NCBI GenBank assembly: GCA_041648495.1
Contig: JBAZOW010000149.1
Location: forward strand, 1 to 8,884
Source of the DNA: Patulibacter sp041648495
GTDB taxonomy: Bacteria; Actinomycetota; Thermoleophilia; Solirubrobacterales; Solirubrobacteraceae
DNA: 8,884 nt
Direction of reading: 5' to 3'
The first letter of the stretch is position 1. Every line of letters starts with the position of its first letter. Of this stretch, positions 6,004-8,884 are shown piece by piece. A program made the position numbers and the translations under genes. The notes under the pieces were generated by a model. That model searched no databases. It saw only the letters and a list, made by a program, of their open reading frames with translations, and was not told the origin of the DNA.

Positions 6004-6357
6004 TCACCGGCGGCGCGGCTCGTCGCTCGTCCAGACCTCCTGGGGCCGGGCATCGAGGTTGAAGCGCGGGTCGCCGTCGAGGTCGAAGGCGACCGTGTCG
6101 TTCTTCGGATTCCAGCGGACCTTCACGAGATCCCCGGGTTGCGGCCGCAGGAACGCGGAGAACGCGTCGCGGACCGTCGTCTCGAAGCGCTCGGCCCCTT
6201 CCGGCCGGACCTCGATCACGTAGTCGTACGTCTGAAACGCGCTGGTCGCGTCACGCAACCGGGGCTGCGTGGAGGACCGCACGAGGGCATCGGCCGGCAC
6301 GCCGTGCTTCCGCAGGCGGCGGCGGAAGACGTTGAGGTCAAATCCGCTCGCGCTCAC
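6004..6357 (-). CDS. Uncharacterised 117-residue protein
   Basis: The frame is open far upstream, through the antisense of the large regulator gene, so the start must be chosen. GTG at 6355-6357 is preceded by GGAG (6365-6368) with seven-base spacing and opens 'MSASGFDLNVFRRRLRKHGV'. The product has a short basic helix, a 'DALVRSSTQPRLRD' stretch, then alternating strands 'FQTYDYVIEVRPEGAERFETTVRDAF' (42-67) and 'RPQPGDLVKVRWNPKNDTVAFDLDGDPRFN' (73-102). The 'PGDLVKVRWNPKNDTVAFD' portion resembles the 'G..v.V.yDP.d...v' beta modules found in many small actinobacterial proteins, often beside SHOCT domains or in DUF3592-like proteins, with no known activity. There is no signal peptide or membrane segment, so it should be cytosolic. 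It precedes the two exported-protein genes on the same strand and diverges from the LAL-type regulator. Confidence 0.68.
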   Translation of the reverse strand: MSASGFDLNVFRRRLRKHGVPADALVRSSTQPRLRDATSAFQTYDYVIEVRPEGAERFETTVRDAFSAFLRPQPGDLVKVRWNPKNDTVAFDLDGDPRFNLDARPQEVWTSDEPRRR

Positions 6358-6555
6358 GACGGTGCTCCAGACCCGTGGCCGCGGGCGTCGGCAAGCGGGC
6401 GAGTCGCGGACGGTTGCCGCGCAGTGCTCTCCATGTGACCGACCGTAGACGACGGGCTTCGGCGCGATCCCGGATCCGCTCCCTGATCCGGTCCGGATCC
6501 CCGCGCGCGGTCCCAGTATCGTTCTGCCCATCGTGCCGAGCATCGCGAACGAGGC
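6358..6555. promoter_or_regulatory. Divergent intergenic region upstream of the LAL regulator and the 117-residue gene
   Basis: This 198-bp stretch lies between the GTG at 6357 (minus) and the ATG at 6556 (plus). I find no coding frame with credible composition or ribosome site. It contains a GATCC-rich palindrome cluster in its middle. The string TATCGT (6517-6522) is the best -10-like element for the plus direction and TACGGT (6447-6442, minus) for the minus direction, but neither has a good -35 at the right distance. Both promoters may use alternative sigma factors or activators. Confidence 0.45.
6466..6500. promoter_or_regulatory. GATCC palindrome cluster, candidate operator
   Basis: Four GATCC pentamers start at 6466, 6473, 6485 and 6496. 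GATCCGG (6485-6491), T, CCGGATC (6493-6499) is a perfect 15-bp palindrome, and the octamer CCGGATCC occurs as a direct repeat at 6470-6477 and 6493-6500, 23 bp apart (about two helical turns). Position in a divergent gap upstream of a regulator gene suggests protein binding; which protein is unknown. Confidence 0.4.
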
Positions 6556-8884
6556 ATGGATGCGGCCCCATCGGCGCGGTACCCCGGCGTGGTAGGCCGC
6601 GAGGCCGAGCTCGCCCTGCTGCATACGGCCCTCGAGCACGAGGACATGCGGTTCGTCGAGGTCTCCGGCGAGCCGGGCATCGGGAAGACCGCGCTGCTGG
6701 ACGAGCTGGGTGAGATCGCTCGTTCGCAGGGACGGCTGGTCCTGAACGGGCGCGCCGGCAAGGACGAGCCGGGGGCACCGCTCGGCGTGTTCGTCGACGC
6801 CCTCGATCCTCATCTGCGGTCGACGGACCCCGTGCTGCTCGAGGAGATCGACTCCGGCGATCTCGAGCAGCTCGCGACGGTCTTCCCCGCCCTGCGGCGC
6901 TTCCGAGCGGGCACCGACGAGTACGAGCGTCGAGAACGGAACCACGTCCACCGGGCCGTACGGTCCCTGCTGATCCGGCTCGCGGCCGGCCGTGGGCTGG
7001 CGCTCGTGCTCGACGACGTCCATCGAGCCGACGACGCCTCGAGCGACCTGATCGCCTCGCTGTTGCGGCGCCCCCTCGAAGCGCGAGCGCTGATCGCCGT
7101 CTCCGTGCGCCCCGCGCAGACGCCGGCCGCGCTCCGGACCACGCTCGGGCAGGCGCTGCGCACCGACACAACGACCCGCATCGCGCTGGCCCCGATCACG
7201 ATCGACGACGCGCGGAAGCTGCTGCCGAACGCCCTTCCGGGCTTCATGGCGCCACCGCTGCACCGGGAGAGCGGCGGAAACCCGTTCTACCTCGAGCAGC
7301 TGGCCCGCGCAGCGACGGCGAGCGGCCGGCCCGCCCGTGTCGGTCCGCTCTCGGGGGACGACCTGCCGAGGGCGGTGACGCAGTCGATCGCCGAGGAGAC
7401 GACCCCGTTGTCGTCGGCCGCCCGACTCCTCGTGCAGGGCGCCAGCGTCCTGCACGACCCCTTCGACCCGAGCGAAGCCGCCACGGCCGCCGAGCTCGAC
7501 GAGCGCGAGATGCTGGCCGCGCTCGACGAGCTCGTGGACGCGGATCTGGTCCGCGTGACCGACGTGCCGCGACGCTTTCGCTTCCGCCACCCGCTCGTAC
7601 GGCGGGCGATCTACGCGTCGACCGAGCCGGGATGGCGACTCGAGGCTCACCGTCGTGCGGCCGAGCAGCTTCGCCGGCTCGGAGCCGGCCCCGCCGCGCG
7701 CGCCCATCACGTGGAGCTGCTCGCCCTCCCCGGGGACACGGAAGCCGTCGACATCCTGGTCGAAGCCGCCGCCGATGTCGCGGCCCGCGATCCCGCCACC
7801 GCCGCGCGATGGCTCGACGTGGCCGCGCGTCTGGTGCCGAAGGAGGGCCTGGGAGGCCAGCGACGCTCCGAGATCCTCGTGCTGCTCGGCGCGGCGCTGG
7901 TCGCGACGGGGCACTTCGGACGCGCGCACGACCTGCTCCAGGAGGTGCTCGGCGAGATGCCCGCCGACGACCCGATGCGGCCGTACGTGGTCGCCGACTG
8001 CGCGACGACCGAGCGGCTGCTGGGCCGGCACGCCGAAGGCCGGGCTCGGCTGTCGGCGGCGCTCGGCCCGGGTCGGGAGACCGCGGCCGCGGCCGTGCGC
8101 CTGCGCTTCGAGCTGACGGCACTGGCGACCGGGGGCACGGACTTCGAAGAGCTCCGGCGCCTGGCCTCCACGACGTCGGCGGACGCCGAGGCGATCGGCG
8201 ACGATGCCACCGCGGCCGCTGCGGTCGCCGCGCTGGCGATCGGCGAGCACGCGCTGCAGCGGTGGGACGCTGCGGAAGCGCGGCGAACCGAGGCGACCCA
8301 CCGGGCCGCCGCGCTGGGCGATGCCGAGGCGAGCACTCGCCTCGAGGTCATGCTGTTCCTCGGCTGGGCGGCGTGGTTCGCCGGCCGGGCCGAGGACGCT
8401 CGGACCGCGTTCGCTCGGGGCCTCGAGATCGCCCGGAACCGCGGCCAGGTGACCCTCCTGGTCGACCTGATGGTCGGGTGCGTCGTCTCGCTCGGCGTGG
8501 TCGGCCGGGTGACCGAGGGCGTCGAGCTGGCCGACGCCGCCGTCGAGGAGGCCGAGACGATCGGGAACGGCTATTCGCTCGCCTGGGCCCTGTACGCGCA
8601 GTGCAGCGCCCTGGAGCCCACCGCCCGGCTCGACGCGGCCGTCGCGGCGGGGGCTCGGGCGATGGACGCCGCGACCGACCGGGGCGGCGAGCTGCTGCGG
8701 AGTTGCTGCGGCTACGCGTGCGCCGCGGCGCTGCTCGCCAGCGGAGCGAGCGACCGCGCGCGGTCCGTCCTCCTGGAGTCCCACGGCGGCGACGCGCTGC
8801 CGTCGTGCATGCCCGGACGACGCCCCGCGAGCTACGAGCTGCTGGCGAGCGCGGAGCTCGCCGCGGGGCGCGTGGACGAAGCGG
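6556..8884 (+). CDS. LuxR/LAL-type AAA+ ATPase transcriptional regulator, MalT-like (3' end outside window)
   Basis: One frame stays open from ATG 6556 to the window edge, at least 776 residues. The product opens with 'VVGREAELALLHTAL' (12-26), then Walker A 'SGEPGIGKTALLDE' (37-50) with K44 and T45, Walker B 'GLALVLDDVHRADD' (147-160), 'AVSVRP' (181-186), 'RESGGNPFYLEQL' (237-249) and 'RFRFRHPLVRRAIYAS' (340-355), the set seen in large ATP-binding LuxR regulators. From about residue 365 on it is Ala/Leu/Glu-rich helical-pair sequence like the TPR-type sensor region of MalT. The LuxR helix-turn-helix expected at the C-terminus (total usually about 900-1000 residues) is not reached. GAGG before ATG 6556 is only one base away, so the start is uncertain; the only other near in-frame option is GTG 6589, which would already cut into the VGREAE motif. 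Such proteins couple nucleotide and ligand binding to activation; ligand and targets are unknown. Confidence 0.9.
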   Translation, partial: MDAAPSARYPGVVGREAELALLHTALEHEDMRFVEVSGEPGIGKTALLDELGEIARSQGRLVLNGRAGKDEPGAPLGVFVDALDPHLRSTDPVLLEEIDSGDLEQLATVFPALRRFRAGTDEYERRERNHVHRAVRSLLIRLAAGRGLALVLDDVHRADDASSDLIASLLRRPLEARALIAVSVRPAQTPAALRTTLGQALRTDTTTRIALAPITIDDARKLLPNALPGFMAPPLHRESGGNPFYLEQLARAATASGRPARVGPLSGDDLPRAVTQSIAEETTPLSSAARLLVQGASVLHDPFDPSEAATAAELDEREMLAALDELVDADLVRVTDVPRRFRFRHPLVRRAIYASTEPGWRLEAHRRAAEQLRRLGAGPAARAHHVELLALPGDTEAVDILVEAAADVAARDPATAARWLDVAARLVPKEGLGGQRRSEILVLLGAALVATGHFGRAHDLLQEVLGEMPADDPMRPYVVADCATTERLLGRHAEGRARLSAALGPGRETAAAAVRLRFELTALATGGTDFEELRRLASTTSADAEAIGDDATAAAAVAALAIGEHALQRWDAAEARRTEATHRAAALGDAEASTRLEVMLFLGWAAWFAGRAEDARTAFARGLEIARNRGQVTLLVDLMVGCVVSLGVVGRVTEGVELADAAVEEAETIGNGYSLAWALYAQCSALEPTARLDAAVAAGARAMDAATDRGGELLRSCCGYACAAALLASGASDRARSVLLESHGGDALPSCMPGRRPASYELLASAELAAGRVDEA

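Noticed and set aside
5913..6053. 47-residue N-terminal extension of the RTX-like protein
   Set aside because: It would put an arginine-rich stretch before a good signal peptide and overlap the neighbouring gene; the internal ATG at 5912 fits export better.
4074..6062. Plus-strand open frame of 662 codons opposite the RTX-like gene
   Set aside because: It is a low-complexity Arg/Gly/Val/Asp sequence produced by the codon bias of the RTX-like gene on the other strand; no motif is visible and the minus strand has signal peptide, repeats and domain structure.
6358..6555. Possible tRNA or small RNA gene in the divergent gap
   Set aside because: No cloverleaf, anticodon arm or T-tract terminator could be made out; only the GATCC palindromes stand out.
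6004..8784. Minus-strand open frame of 926 codons
   Set aside because: Apart from its last 117 codons it is the antisense shadow of the LAL regulator; it is rich in Arg, Gly and Gln, with no domain, and starts without a ribosome site.

Overview
The window is very GC-rich and gene-dense, with G or C in most third codon positions, which fits an actinobacterium. The secreted RTX-like protein has a PGT-rich linker and a C-terminal beta domain of a type I associate with Thermoleophilia (Solirubrobacter/Conexibacter-like soil actinobacteria). That lineage is an inference from protein style; no rRNA or other phylogenetic marker is present.

Left part (1-3442): the window opens inside the 3' end of an Lrp/AsnC-family regulator. 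Next is a minus-strand pair, an HxlR-family regulator followed directly (stop and start codons abutting) by an atypical SDR/NAD(P)-binding protein. The HxlR gene diverges from a plus-strand pair, an acetyl-CoA acetyltransferase-type thiolase and a classical SDR one base apart. The 96-bp gap between the divergent pairs holds three inverted repeats, one with perfect 10-bp arms. The layout suggests a local HxlR-controlled redox/acyl-CoA module, but its substrate and inducer cannot be read from sequence.

Middle part (3542-6357): three minus-strand genes. In transcription order they are a 117-residue uncharacterised protein, a 563-residue Sec-exported RTX-like protein with a collagen-like PGT linker, and a 220-residue exported protein of unknown function. 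The last two are 16 bases apart and are probably co-transcribed; both act outside the membrane.

Right part (6556-8884): a large plus-strand gene, open to the window edge, encodes an AAA+ ATPase regulator of the LuxR/LAL (MalT-like) type. Its expected C-terminal helix-turn-helix lies beyond the window. It diverges from the 117-residue gene across a 198-bp region holding a cluster of GATCC-containing palindromes.

There is no CRISPR array, tRNA, rRNA, insertion sequence, phage gene or toxin-antitoxin signature. I found no convincing new defence or biosynthetic system. The points most worth checking are the two operator-like intergenic regions, the architecture of the secreted RTX-like protein, and the Cys/His cluster on the HxlR regulator.
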